64,000 nucleotides of DNA from Corynebacterium pelargi. GTDB taxonomy: Bacteria > Actinomycetota > Actinomycetes > Mycobacteriales > Mycobacteriaceae. A model generated the notes under the pieces. That model was not told the DNA's origin, ran no database searches, and worked only from the letters and a program-made list of their open reading frames with translations. The translations under genes and the position numbers were made by a program. This document shows, in pieces, positions 45,260-54,788 of the stretch (position 1 is its first letter; each line of letters begins with the position of its first letter). The DNA lies in the NCBI RefSeq assembly GCF_014635485.1, contig NZ_BMCX01000003.1, positions 310,001 to 374,000 on the forward strand, in the 5' to 3' direction.

Positions 45260-45964
45260 ATGGAGCAGACTCAGCGCGTGGCAGGTGGCAAGCATCGCAA
45301 GCAACCTACCCCAGCACGCAGCCGTATTGCCTTTGTAGCTTTAGCAACCGGCACCGTGTCCACCGCTGGTGCGACCGGTGTTGCACTGGCCAACAATGCC
45401 AATCCCGCTATTGAACTCACCGCCGATGCGGCACAGCCAGGCAATGGCAATGCACCGCAGATTCTGGCCATTCCGGAGTTCAAGCCGATGCCCAACCTGG
45501 GCGATCAGCTCAACAAGGCAGTGGAGTACTCGAATGTGCTCGCCGCTGCCGATGTAGCCGCTCGCACCCCCAAGCCAAAGGTTCACACCCCGGCCGAGGG
45601 CGCTTTCACCTCCGGTTTTGGTATGCGCTGGGGAGTGCTGCACGCCGGTATCGACATTGCCAACGCCACCAATACCCCCATTTACTCGGTGCTCGACGGT
45701 GTAGTTATCGACGCTGGTGCAGCTTCCGGCTTTGGCCAGTGGGTTCGCGTCCAGCACGAAGATGGCACGATCACCGTGTATGGACACGTAGAAACTATTA
45801 ACGTGACCGTGGGCCAGAAGGTAGCCGCCGGTGAACAGATTGCCGGCATGGGCAATCGCGGTTTCTCCACCGGCACCCACCTCCACTTCGAAGTGCACCC
45901 CAATGGCGGCGGCCCGGTAGATCCGATTCCCTGGCTTGCAAACCTCGGGATCGTCATCTCCTAG
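45260..45964 (+). CDS. M23 family cell-wall endopeptidase
   Basis: A 234-residue exported LytM-type zinc peptidase that cuts peptidoglycan crosslinks. A basic N terminus (QTQRVAGGKHRKQPTPARSR) precedes the signal segment IAFVALATGTVSTAGATGVALA. The peptidase domain starts PAEGAFTSGFGMRWGVLHAGIDIANA, given as GFGMRWGVLHAGIDIA, with ligands H and D in HAGID, and closes with GTHLHFEVHPNGGG, holding the HxH motif. There is no LysM or SH3 domain. I chose ATG 45260 with GGAAGAAGG upstream; the frame continues to a TTG at 45191. A terminator follows 8 bp after the stop. Confidence 0.9.
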   Translation: MEQTQRVAGGKHRKQPTPARSRIAFVALATGTVSTAGATGVALANNANPAIELTADAAQPGNGNAPQILAIPEFKPMPNLGDQLNKAVEYSNVLAAADVAARTPKPKVHTPAEGAFTSGFGMRWGVLHAGIDIANATNTPIYSVLDGVVIDAGAASGFGQWVRVQHEDGTITVYGHVETINVTVGQKVAAGEQIAGMGNRGFSTGTHLHFEVHPNGGGPVDPIPWLANLGIVIS

Positions 45965-45971
45965 CATTTCT

Positions 45972-45996
45972 ACCCCCTTCTCGGGGGTTTTCTTTT
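45972..45996 (+). terminator. terminator of the M23 peptidase gene
   Basis: ACCCCC (45972-45977) pairs with GGGGGT (45983-45988), and TTTTCTTTT follows. It lies 8 bp after the stop. Confidence 0.85.
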
Positions 45997-46030
45997 ATCT
46001 ATTGCCCCTAAAACTATTGCAGCCCCGAAA

Positions 46031-46062
46031 GTTACTGGGTAAGTTTCAGGTTACCCAGTAAC
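46031..46062. promoter_or_regulatory. PadR operator, perfect 12-bp inverted repeat
   Basis: GTTACTGGGTAA (46031-46042) and TTACCCAGTAAC (46051-46062) are exact complements with an 8-bp spacer. The site ends 22 bp before the PadR start. Its position and dyad symmetry fit autoregulation of the padR-ABC operon. Confidence 0.75.
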
Positions 46063-46084
46063 CTATTCGATGAGAGGCTTGCCC

Positions 46085-46614
46085 ATGGCAATCAAATACG
46101 CGCTCATGGCTTTGCTGCATTCTCAAGAACTATCCGCAAACCAGCTTCGTCACAGTTATCAGGAAGAAACCGACGAGATGTGGCCTTTGAATATTGGCCA
46201 AGTCACCCAGACGCTGGATCGACTAGTTCGCGATGGTCTTGTAGCAGAAGCCGGTACGGCACCAAGCAGCAACGGAAGAACAGTCCAGGTCTATCGCCTA
46301 AGCGATGCCGGAAAAGAAGCACTCCAACTCTGGTGGCGCACACCAGCACTTCGCACCGAAGACGATCGCGATGAACTCGTGACCAAAATCGTGCTTGCCG
46401 CAAACAACGGAGTGGATCTATTAGCACTACTTGATCGACAACGCGCAGGGGTGCTGCAAAAACTGCGGGCACTTCACAAGCAGAACCAAGATCTCCCCGA
46501 AGACCGAAGCGCCGAGAAACTGCTCTACGAGCGCAGAATCTTCGACCTTGAAGCCGAAGCTCGTTGGCTTGATCGAGTAGAGGCACTCGCCCCTAAAACC
46601 AAAGGAGCCGCATC

Positions 46615-46618
<4 letters not shown>
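46085..46618 (+). CDS. PadR family transcriptional regulator
   Basis: A 177-residue PadR regulator. The winged helix runs MAIKYALMALLHSQELSANQL through NIGQVTQTLDRLVRDGLVAEAG (pieces NIGQVTQTLDRLVRDGLV), and YRLSDAGKEALQLWW is the wing. A Vir-type C-terminal helical domain follows (about 95-170, ending LYERRIFDLEAEARWLDRVE). GAGAGG seven bases before ATG 46085 supports this start over the in-frame ATG at 46070. It overlaps the ABC ATPase start by 4 bp (ATGA) and most likely represses the exporter until an inducer, such as a drug or lipid, binds. Confidence 0.9.
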
Positions 46619-47297
<679 letters not shown>

Positions 47298-47298
<1 letters not shown>

Positions 47299-49967
47299 TG
47301 TCTACGCTCCACACCGTCAAAGCTTCCCTTCGGCCCACACTGCGCGATGCCCGCAAGCATTGGTGGCGCTCACTGCTCGCCGTGCTCCTTGTGGCACTAC
47401 CCGTTGGGGTATTCGCCTTTAGCACCAGCTCAAGTGCAATTTACACCAAGGCCTCCCAAGCAGTAGAACAGCGTAACGTCGCCACCTTCTTTGGCGGAAG
47501 CTGCAAGCAAAATGTCGAAGGATGGGGTTCCGATTGCGAGGGCAACTCCGCCAAGGGGGCCGGCCCTTCCGATGCCCTCAACCAAGCCCTACCCAGCGGC
47601 TTCGAGGCTACGATCAATGCCGATACCACCGCCAAGATTCAAGCCGTCTCAGGCAAGAAGATCTCGCACCAAACCGGCCTTGCTATCCGCGCACCAGAAA
47701 ACCTGCGCATGGGTGCTGCCACCCCAGGTATAGGAGACATTGCGCTACCCGTGGATACCGCCCAACGCATCGGAGTCCACCCTGGCGACAAGGTGAAGGT
47801 GGAAGTAAGCACGCAGACCCCGAAGGATCAGCAGCTTAAGGCTACAAAAGAACTCACGGTAAACCAGCTCATTGGCAGCGCTAACGCAGTGATCATCCCC
47901 GGCACACTGTTTGAGCCCGAGCAGTTGAGCAATTCAGTGGAATCCTCCTGGGTGCTCAGTGGCCCACGCCCCCTTTCCTGGGACGATGTGAAAGCCTTGA
48001 ACGCCAAAGGCTTCGTGGTGCGTTCCCAAGACGTCATGGATAATCCACCCCCAGCCGAGGAGCTCTACCCTGGCTTTGAAGATTCCTCGGTTGTGCGGGA
48101 CTTTTACTTCAATGACACTGCTTTCCTCATCGTGAGCATCGCAGCCTATGCCATCATCGCGATCCTCATCTTGCTCGTGGTGGCACCTGTGTTTGCCATC
48201 AGCGCCTCCAAGCGCGGCGAAACCTTCGCGTTGATGCGAAGCCAAGGTGCCACCCGCCGCGATATCCGGATTGCTGTGCTCGGTTACGGCCTGGTCGCAG
48301 GTGTTGTAGGCGCGCTGCTCGGCACCGCTTTGGGCCTTATCGCGTGCTTTGTGTTCTGGCGCATCAAAGCCCCGAGCGTGCAATTTGCAACACACCTCGA
48401 GTTGCTGCCCATTGGCATGATCTTTGCCATTATCGGAGCACTCATCGCCTCCTATCTCCCCGCGTGGCTTGCCGCACGCAGCAACATCAGCCAAAGCGCT
48501 GAAGGCGGCAGAATCGACCGGGTGCGCCGTTGGCGCAATTGGATGGCAATCGGACCCGTGATGCTGCTGGTGTTTTTCATCTTCGCGGGGCTGTCACAGG
48601 CCTCAGCATTCGGAACGCTGCCGCTTTACGCACTGTGGTTTGATTCCGCATTAACCCTGCTCTATGTACTGATCGCCACCGTTTTATGCGTACCTGCCGT
48701 CATCCTGGGCTGCGGGGTACTGCGCAAACCACTGATGCTGAGGCTTGCTGCAACACTCATGCGGCGCCAAATGCTACGGTCTGGCTCTGCGCTTGCAGCC
48801 CTGGCTGGCATCACCCTCATCGCCTTTTCCATGGTGAGCACCGAAGATATGCGCACCCAGCGCATGGTTGATCTCACTGCTCGAAGCTATAACACCGCCG
48901 CTATTGGTATCGCCGCGATCGAGCAGGATCCTGAATCCTCGACGCATTCCCCTCAGTCGCTTACTGCTGCAGCCAGTACGGTAGAGGCCGAAGTTCCGGT
49001 GAAAAAGAAAGTAGATGTGTACCACACCGGAGGTGCCGTGATGCTGCCTGGGTTATCAACGCAGTGGTACACGCAGCACTGCCCTAATAACCAAGGCATC
49101 GAGGTAGCTAGCTCGGCGTGTGACGTCCCAGAAAGCGATAATCCGGCAACATTCCTCCTAGGCACCTACGCCGAGCCATTAGTAGCTAAACCTGAGATTC
49201 TGGAGTTTTTCAACCTCAAAGGTAATGATTTGGCTCAGGCTAAACGAGCACTCGAACAGGGCAAGGTGCTGGTATCAAAAGACGCTCAGCTCGATGGTGT
49301 CCAGGAGGTCGAAACCTCCTTCAATGACGCCCACCCAAAGCTTCAAAAGGTCGAGATGGCCTCGCTTTTGCCCGAAAACACCACAGAGATGGTGATGACG
49401 CCCCAGGTGGCAGAAGAGTTGGGATACACCCCAAGCTTTTGGGCCTCGATGTTATTGCTTGAGCACCCCCTCGATGGGCGCACCGTACAGACACTTGACA
49501 CAACACTGCGCGAATCAGCACCCGATGTGTTCCTCTACACCTACCCAGCACCAAAATCCGTGCAGGATCGGCTGATGTTAAGCGGGCTCTTGCTTGTGCC
49601 TTTGGTTCTGGTGGTAGCTATTAGCGCGGTGCTCGGGCTTGGAGACTTACGCAGAATGCAGCGACAACTTGCCGATGTTGGCGCAACACCCGCGCAGCTT
49701 CGCGCTCTAGGTGCTACCTCCACATGCCTTCTCGCCGCCTTGGGCACGGTGGTGCCGATGCTGATCGCCATGATGAGCATTTGGATTAGCTCAGAGGGTC
49801 CAACATATGGCGAAGATGGAACACTGCTTCGCTTTGGTCAGCGCGATTGGGTGCATTTTGATCCAATTCTTGTGCTGAGTTTGGGCGTGGTGTTCCCGCT
49901 TGTGGCCTTATGCATCGGGGCGGCCATGAGCTGGCGCCAGCAAACAGTGCGCTATCGCATGGACTAG
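47298..49967 (+). CDS. FtsX-like ABC transporter permease
   Basis: An 889-residue permease with two FtsX-type halves. A first helix (WWRSLLAVLLVALPVGVFAF) is followed by a large extracytoplasmic domain (about 45-265), then helices at AFLIVSIAAYAIIAILILLVV, VLGYGLVAGVVGALLGTALG and further ones to about residue 500. A second extracytoplasmic part (about 520-745) precedes three C-terminal helices. The pattern RSQGATRRDIRIAVLGYG is the typical cytoplasmic coupling loop, repeated as ADVGATPAQLRALGA. ATG 47298 overlaps the ATPase stop. The likely substrate is an antimicrobial or lipid, given PadR control. A bidirectional terminator follows. Confidence 0.88.
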
Positions 49968-49973
49968 TTCCAC

Positions 49974-50003
49974 ACACCCCAGGCAACTTCTTGCCTGGGG
50001 TGT
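49974..50003. terminator. bidirectional terminator between the ABC permease and pcrA
   Basis: A perfect 13-bp stem (49974-49986 with 49991-50003) has a CTTC loop and lies between two convergent genes, 6 bp from one stop and 9 bp from the other. T-rich bases follow on the plus strand. Confidence 0.85.
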
Positions 50004-50012
50004 CGTGTTTGT

Positions 50013-52475
50013 TTAGAGCTTTTCCATCGGAAGCCCCGGCAGGAGCATCAAGCGCACCGTTCCTGATGAACCAAAATCGATCGTTGCCGTGGATGTTCCC
50101 CCCACTGCTGTCACCTCGGTGACAGTTCCGAGCCCGTACTTATCGTGGTTCACGCGGTCACCAACCACCAGTTTGAGTGCAGGTGTGCTCGAACGCGTGG
50201 GCATTTTTGGTGCAACCTTGCGTGCTCGACCGGCTTGGGGGTGCCCACCTGAGCCCCATCCCCCACCGTTGAAGCGTTTGGCACCATAGCCACCCCAGGG
50301 GTCTTGAGCCGTGGGTTCTTCCCGGCGCCAATCCATAAGCTCTTCTGGGATCTCTGAGAAGAATCGTGATGGCGGATTGGTTACTGCATTGCCCCAGCTC
50401 GAACGCAGCATGGCGCGCGAGAGGTAGAGATGCTTGCGCGCGCGGGTAATACCGACATAGGCCAGGCGTCGTTCTTCGGCGAGTTCTTTGGGATCTCCAA
50501 GCGCACGCATGTGGGGAAATTGTCCATCTTCCCAGCCGATAAGGAACACCACGGGAAATTCCAGGCCCTTGGCGGTGTGCAGCGTCATCAAGGTGACCAC
50601 GCCTTGTTCGTGTTCTGGAATTTGGTCGGCATCGGCTACCAACGACACACGCTCAAGAAAGGCCTGAATGCTTCCGGGTGCAGCTTCGCCTTCTTCTGTG
50701 CTTATTTCGCTGCCGTCCATTTGCTCATAGGCGAGCTGATTGGCGGCTTCTGAGGAAAATTCACGAGCCACGGAGACCAATTCCTGGAGGTTATCCAGCC
50801 TTGCGCCATCTTGAGGATCATTGCTTTGTTCCAGTTGCGCCTTGTAGCCGGTGACATCGAGGATGCGGGCGATGATCTCTCCGATATCCGGCAGCCCGCT
50901 GAGCTCACTGATGAGTTGGTCTGCCTCTGAGCGCAGGCTATCCATCATGTCGACGAATTGCGATACGGCCTTGGCGCTGCGTGGATTCAAGGCGCTGACG
51001 TGGCCAGCGCGGGCGTCGATAAGCGCCTGGTGCAAGCTCACCTGATGGTGCTGGGCATGAAGCGCGAGGGTGGCAATGGCTTTCTCGCCGATCGCACGAC
51101 GAGGGGTGTTGATGATGCGCCTTAAAGAGACAGTGTCTTCCGGATTATCAAGCAGCCTCAGATACGCGATCACGTCGCGGATTTCTTTGCGCTCATAAAA
51201 TCGCGTGCCGCCCACAACCTTGTACGGAATGCCGGTGCGCATGAATACATCTTCAATCGCACGCGAGGAGTTATTGGTGCGATACATCACCGCGATATCT
51301 TCATAGGCCACGCCGCGGGCTTCAAGCGCATCAATCTCATTGGCAATAAAACGCGCCTCGTCGTGCTCATTATCGGCAACATAGGCGGCGATCTGCTCTC
51401 CCTGCCCAAGCGCGGTCCATAGCTTTTTATCGCGACGGTGTTCATTTTGGGAGATCACCGCATTCGCGGCACTCAAAATGGTTTGGGTGGAGCGATAGTT
51501 CTGCTCCAGCAAAATCGTGGTGGCCTGCGGGTAGTCCTGCTCGAATTCTTCAATGTTTCTGATGGTGGCGCCACGGAAGGCATAAATGGACTGATCCGAA
51601 TCGCCCACAACACAAAGCTCACTGGCATCTGGCCCAGTGCCTACCAGCTCACGTACCAGCACGTACTGCGCATGGTTGGTGTCCTGGTACTCGTCGATGA
51701 GCACATGGCGGAAGCGGCGGCGGTAGTATTCCGTGACCTGTGGGTGCTCACGGAAGATGCGGACGACCTCGCCAATCAGATCATCAAAATCCACCGCATT
51801 GGATTCACGCAGACGTGCCTGATACTCCACGAATACTTCAGCAACCGTCTTTTCAAAGGGGTTGCGGGTATTCATCGCCTCTTCCAGCGCTGTCTTGGGA
51901 TCCCGCAATTCGTTTTTCAGATTCGAAATAGCAGTGGCGAGCACCCGGGGAGTGAACTTTTTAATGTCCAGGCCCTGATCCTTAGCAATCATCTGCAGCA
52001 GGCGCTTGGAATCATCAGCATCATAGATAGTGAAATTGCTATTGAGCCCTCGAACCAATTGCGCTTGTTCACGCAAAATACGCACGCAGGTGGAGTGGAA
52101 GGTAGCAACCCACATCCTTGAGGCCACAGGGCCGACGAGCTCTGTGACGCGCTCGCGCATCTCCGCTGCGGCTTTGTTGGTAAAGGTGATGGCCAAGATC
52201 TGCCCAGGATGCACTCCCCTGGCTGCCATCAGATACGCGATCCTTCGCGTGAGCACCGCCGTTTTACCCGAACCAGCACCCGCCACGATCAGCAGCGGTG
52301 AGCCGGTGTGCTCAACGGCCTGACGCTGCTGCGGATTTAAGCCCTGGGTGAGTTCCTCGGCACTGGGGTTGCGCGATTGCACAGGAGCACCGTGGAAGGT
52401 TTGCTGCTGCGGGGTACGAGCTTGGAAAGGATTGGGCTCGTGTGGCTGGAATGGGGATTGCTGCGTGCTATTCAT
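50013..52475 (-). CDS. pcrA: ATP-dependent DNA helicase PcrA/UvrD
   Basis: An 820-residue superfamily 1A helicase. Motif I is VAGAGSGKTAVLTRRIAYL, preceded by LNPQQRQAVEHTGSPLLI. Motif Ia is ITFTNKAAAEMRERV, motif II is LIDEYQDTNHAQY, motif III is VGDSDQSIYAFRGA, motif IV is LEQNYRST, motif V is VTLMTLHTAKGLEF and motif VI is YVGITRARKHLYL. The N-terminal 35 residues are glutamine- and proline-rich. The C-terminal tail ends in a Tudor-like domain (VVGDRVNHDKYGLGTVTEV), which in PcrA contacts RNA polymerase. Starts at ATG 52475. It serves nucleotide-excision repair and removes RecA or stalled polymerase. Confidence 0.95.
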   Translation of the reverse strand: MNSTQQSPFQPHEPNPFQARTPQQQTFHGAPVQSRNPSAEELTQGLNPQQRQAVEHTGSPLLIVAGAGSGKTAVLTRRIAYLMAARGVHPGQILAITFTNKAAAEMRERVTELVGPVASRMWVATFHSTCVRILREQAQLVRGLNSNFTIYDADDSKRLLQMIAKDQGLDIKKFTPRVLATAISNLKNELRDPKTALEEAMNTRNPFEKTVAEVFVEYQARLRESNAVDFDDLIGEVVRIFREHPQVTEYYRRRFRHVLIDEYQDTNHAQYVLVRELVGTGPDASELCVVGDSDQSIYAFRGATIRNIEEFEQDYPQATTILLEQNYRSTQTILSAANAVISQNEHRRDKKLWTALGQGEQIAAYVADNEHDEARFIANEIDALEARGVAYEDIAVMYRTNNSSRAIEDVFMRTGIPYKVVGGTRFYERKEIRDVIAYLRLLDNPEDTVSLRRIINTPRRAIGEKAIATLALHAQHHQVSLHQALIDARAGHVSALNPRSAKAVSQFVDMMDSLRSEADQLISELSGLPDIGEIIARILDVTGYKAQLEQSNDPQDGARLDNLQELVSVAREFSSEAANQLAYEQMDGSEISTEEGEAAPGSIQAFLERVSLVADADQIPEHEQGVVTLMTLHTAKGLEFPVVFLIGWEDGQFPHMRALGDPKELAEERRLAYVGITRARKHLYLSRAMLRSSWGNAVTNPPSRFFSEIPEELMDWRREEPTAQDPWGGYGAKRFNGGGWGSGGHPQAGRARKVAPKMPTRSSTPALKLVVGDRVNHDKYGLGTVTEVTAVGGTSTATIDFGSSGTVRLMLLPGLPMEKL

Positions 52476-52577
52476 CGCCTACCAACCTACAACCCAACCC
52501 CCGATCAGCATTCGAACACCTGTAGCTAAGCCTGCCCCTGCGCGCTTTTTGTGCCAATCGTGGCACAATAGTTGCTC

Positions 52578-52895
52578 ATGAGCGAGGAGCAGCTGTTTGA
52601 AATCCGTATGCCAAGTGGCACCGATGACCCTTTGTCTGATGCCGAGATCCAGCGCTATCGCAAAGAAATCGACCGGCTTGACCGAGAAATCCTCGATGCT
52701 GTCAAGCGCCGCGCCCTTATTTCTAAGGCGATCGGCCAAACCCGCATGGGCTCAGGCGGCACCCGTTTGGTGCACACCCGTGAAGTAGCCATTATCAATC
52801 AGTTCAGAAAAGAAATTGGCGAGGAAGGCCCAGTGCTTGCAGGTTTGCTCTTAAGGATGGGCCGCGGCAAGCTCGGCAACGCCTCTCAGCAGTAG
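52578..52895 (+). CDS. chorismate mutase (AroQ type)
   Basis: A 105-residue all-helical enzyme that turns chorismate into prephenate for phenylalanine and tyrosine. The AroQ helix starts YRKEIDRLDREILDAVKRRALIS and continues SKAIGQTRMGSGG, with the active-site arginine and lysine; TRLVHTREVAIINQFRKE follows, and the C terminus GLLLRMGRGKLG is the part that in actinobacteria docks to DAHP synthase to gain activity. ATG 52578 has no good ribosome binding site but a -10-like CACAAT ends eight bases upstream, so a leaderless mRNA is possible. It is divergent from pcrA. Confidence 0.93.
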   Translation: MSEEQLFEIRMPSGTDDPLSDAEIQRYRKEIDRLDREILDAVKRRALISKAIGQTRMGSGGTRLVHTREVAIINQFRKEIGEEGPVLAGLLLRMGRGKLGNASQQ

Positions 52896-52947
52896 CTCGC
52901 AACTACGCCGAGCAGTAGCTCGCAGCAGCGCCATGCATAAATGAGCG

Positions 52948-52983
52948 AAGGCCTCGATCCACATTGCTGTGTGTCGAGGCCTT
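52948..52983. terminator. terminator between chorismate mutase and gabD
   Basis: AAGGCCTCGA (52948-52957) pairs with TCGAGGCCTT (52974-52983) across a 16-nt loop, between two convergent genes. GGCGTTTTAG follows on the plus strand. It could serve both directions. Confidence 0.75.
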
Positions 52984-53043
52984 GAGGCGTTTTAGAGCCT
53001 ACCCGCCACCACGTTGCAGCGGCGGGAGCGCACGTAGCCGAGG

Positions 53044-54516
53044 TTATTTCGGCAAAGAGATGAATTGGGTGTCGAGGAACTCGTGGATGCCCTCGAAGCC
53101 GCCTTCGCGGCCAATACCGGATTGCTTGACGCCACCGAAGGGTGCTGCCGGATCGGAGAGTGCACCCTTGTTCACTGCCACCATGCCGGCTTCGATCTTT
53201 TCTGCCACATTCAGTGCTCGCTCCAAACCGGAGGAGAAGACGTAGGCAGCAAGACCAAATTGCGTGTCATTGGCCTTTCGCACGGCCTCTTCATCGCTGG
53301 TGAAGGTAGTCACGGCAATCACTGGGCCGAAGATCTCATTGTCCAGGATCTCGGAACCTTCGGGGATATTGCCAAGCACCGTCAGCGGGTAGTAATAACC
53401 ATCTTCTGGCAAGCCCTCGGGCAGTGCATCGCCAAGGAAACGGGTGGCACCGCGCTCTAGGGCGTCGTCGACAAGCTTGGATACCGTCTCTACCTGATCG
53501 GTTCCCGAAAGCGCTGCATAGTCCACATCTTCCAAGGTGGCAGGCCCTTGGCGGAGCTGCTTCATGCGCTCAACCACGCGCTCGGTGAATTCCTCGGCGA
53601 TGCTTTCTTGCACCAAGAAGCGGTTGGCTGCGATGCACACCTGGCCTGCACCACGCATCTTCGCAGTTGCTACGGCCTCTACAGCGGTGTCCATGTCGGC
53701 ATCATCAAGCACCACGTAGGGCGCATTGCCACCAAGTTCGAGGGAAACACGAATGGACTTCTCTGCTGCTTTTTGTGCCAGCATCTGACCAATTTCGGTG
53801 GAGCCGGTGAAGGTGAATTTGCGCAGGCGTTCATCTTCAAGCAGCGAGGACACGTTCGATGCCTTATTCGACGGCAAGACGGCAACCACACCATCGGGCA
53901 CGCCTGCCTCTTGCAGCAGCTTTGCCAGATAGAGCATGGTCAGCGGGGTCTTAGAAGCAGGCTTGACCACCATGGTGCAGCCGGCAGCCAGGGCTGGAGC
54001 CAATTTGCGCGCACCCATTGCCAGGGGGAAGTTCCACGGGGTAACCGCAAGGCAGGGGCCTACCGGGACGTGGCGCACCACAATGCGGGCGTTACCTGCT
54101 GGGCTTTCGCGGTAGTCACCGCGCACGCGCACGGCCTCTTCTGCAAACCAGCGGAAGAATTCCGCAGCATAGGCCACTTCGCCTTGGGAATCCTTCAGTG
54201 CGCGACCAAGTTCAAGGGATTGGATGAGGGCGAGTTCTTCGCCGTGTTCGTGGATGAGCTCGAAGGCCTTGCGCAGGATCTCAGAGCGTTCACGGGTCGA
54301 GGTTGCAGCCCATTGCTCTTGGACTTCTACGGCCTTATCGAGCGCTTCGCGCGCGTCGTCTTTGCTAGCAGAGGCCACGGTAGCCAACACGGTGCCATCG
54401 GAAGGGTTATATACCTCGAGGGTGCCGCCATCTGATCCATCGCGGAATTCTCCGCCGATGAACAAACCAGTGGGGACATCCTGAGGCAATTCAGTGGGGA
54501 ACTTTTGAGCAGTCAT
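53044..54516 (-). CDS. gabD: NAD(P)-dependent succinate-semialdehyde dehydrogenase
   Basis: A 490-residue aldehyde dehydrogenase. The cofactor segment is TPWNFPLAMGARKLAPALAAG (pieces TPWNFPLAMGARK), the glycine motif FTGSTEIGQMLAQ, the catalytic glutamate in SLELGGNAPYVVLDDAD and the catalytic cysteine in RGAGQVCIAANRFLV. The ending QSGIGREGGFEGIHEFLDTQF is typical of the GabD/SSADH group. ATG 54516 (MTAQKFPTELPQ) is the expected start; the frame is open for 30 further codons of poor sequence. It stands alone, with a shared terminator downstream. Succinate semialdehyde is the likely substrate, though related aldehydes are possible. Confidence 0.87.
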   Translation of the reverse strand: MTAQKFPTELPQDVPTGLFIGGEFRDGSDGGTLEVYNPSDGTVLATVASASKDDAREALDKAVEVQEQWAATSTRERSEILRKAFELIHEHGEELALIQSLELGRALKDSQGEVAYAAEFFRWFAEEAVRVRGDYRESPAGNARIVVRHVPVGPCLAVTPWNFPLAMGARKLAPALAAGCTMVVKPASKTPLTMLYLAKLLQEAGVPDGVVAVLPSNKASNVSSLLEDERLRKFTFTGSTEIGQMLAQKAAEKSIRVSLELGGNAPYVVLDDADMDTAVEAVATAKMRGAGQVCIAANRFLVQESIAEEFTERVVERMKQLRQGPATLEDVDYAALSGTDQVETVSKLVDDALERGATRFLGDALPEGLPEDGYYYPLTVLGNIPEGSEILDNEIFGPVIAVTTFTSDEEAVRKANDTQFGLAAYVFSSGLERALNVAEKIEAGMVAVNKGALSDPAAPFGGVKQSGIGREGGFEGIHEFLDTQFISLPK

Positions 54517-54587
54517 GCCACTACTGTAACCGCGATATGCAGGCTGTGTGTGATCAGCGGTACAAGTTATTTTCAAGCTTTGGGAGG

Positions 54588-54602
54588 TCACAGGAACTGT
54601 GA
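54588..54602. promoter_or_regulatory. palindrome in the gabD/pgi divergent region
   Basis: TCACAG (54588-54593) and CTGTGA (54597-54602) are exact complements with a 3-bp centre. It is 187 bp upstream of pgi and 72 bp upstream of gabD. The half-sites are those of a CRP/GlxR site but in inverted order, so I cannot name the regulator. Confidence 0.35.
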
Positions 54603-54788
54603 TCAATTCGCAGCACGCGATCAGAGCGATTCGGGCAAAACTGGACTAGCGTTAGAGGTGAACTCATGACCGATCGGAAATAAAGTCGGTATAAAGCAAA
54701 ACTTGGAATTGCCAGGCTTAGTGAGAAGGCGTCGCCTTTTGCGGGGTTTGGTTCCTGCCAAGATCGTCTACAGAAACGGAGCTCGACT

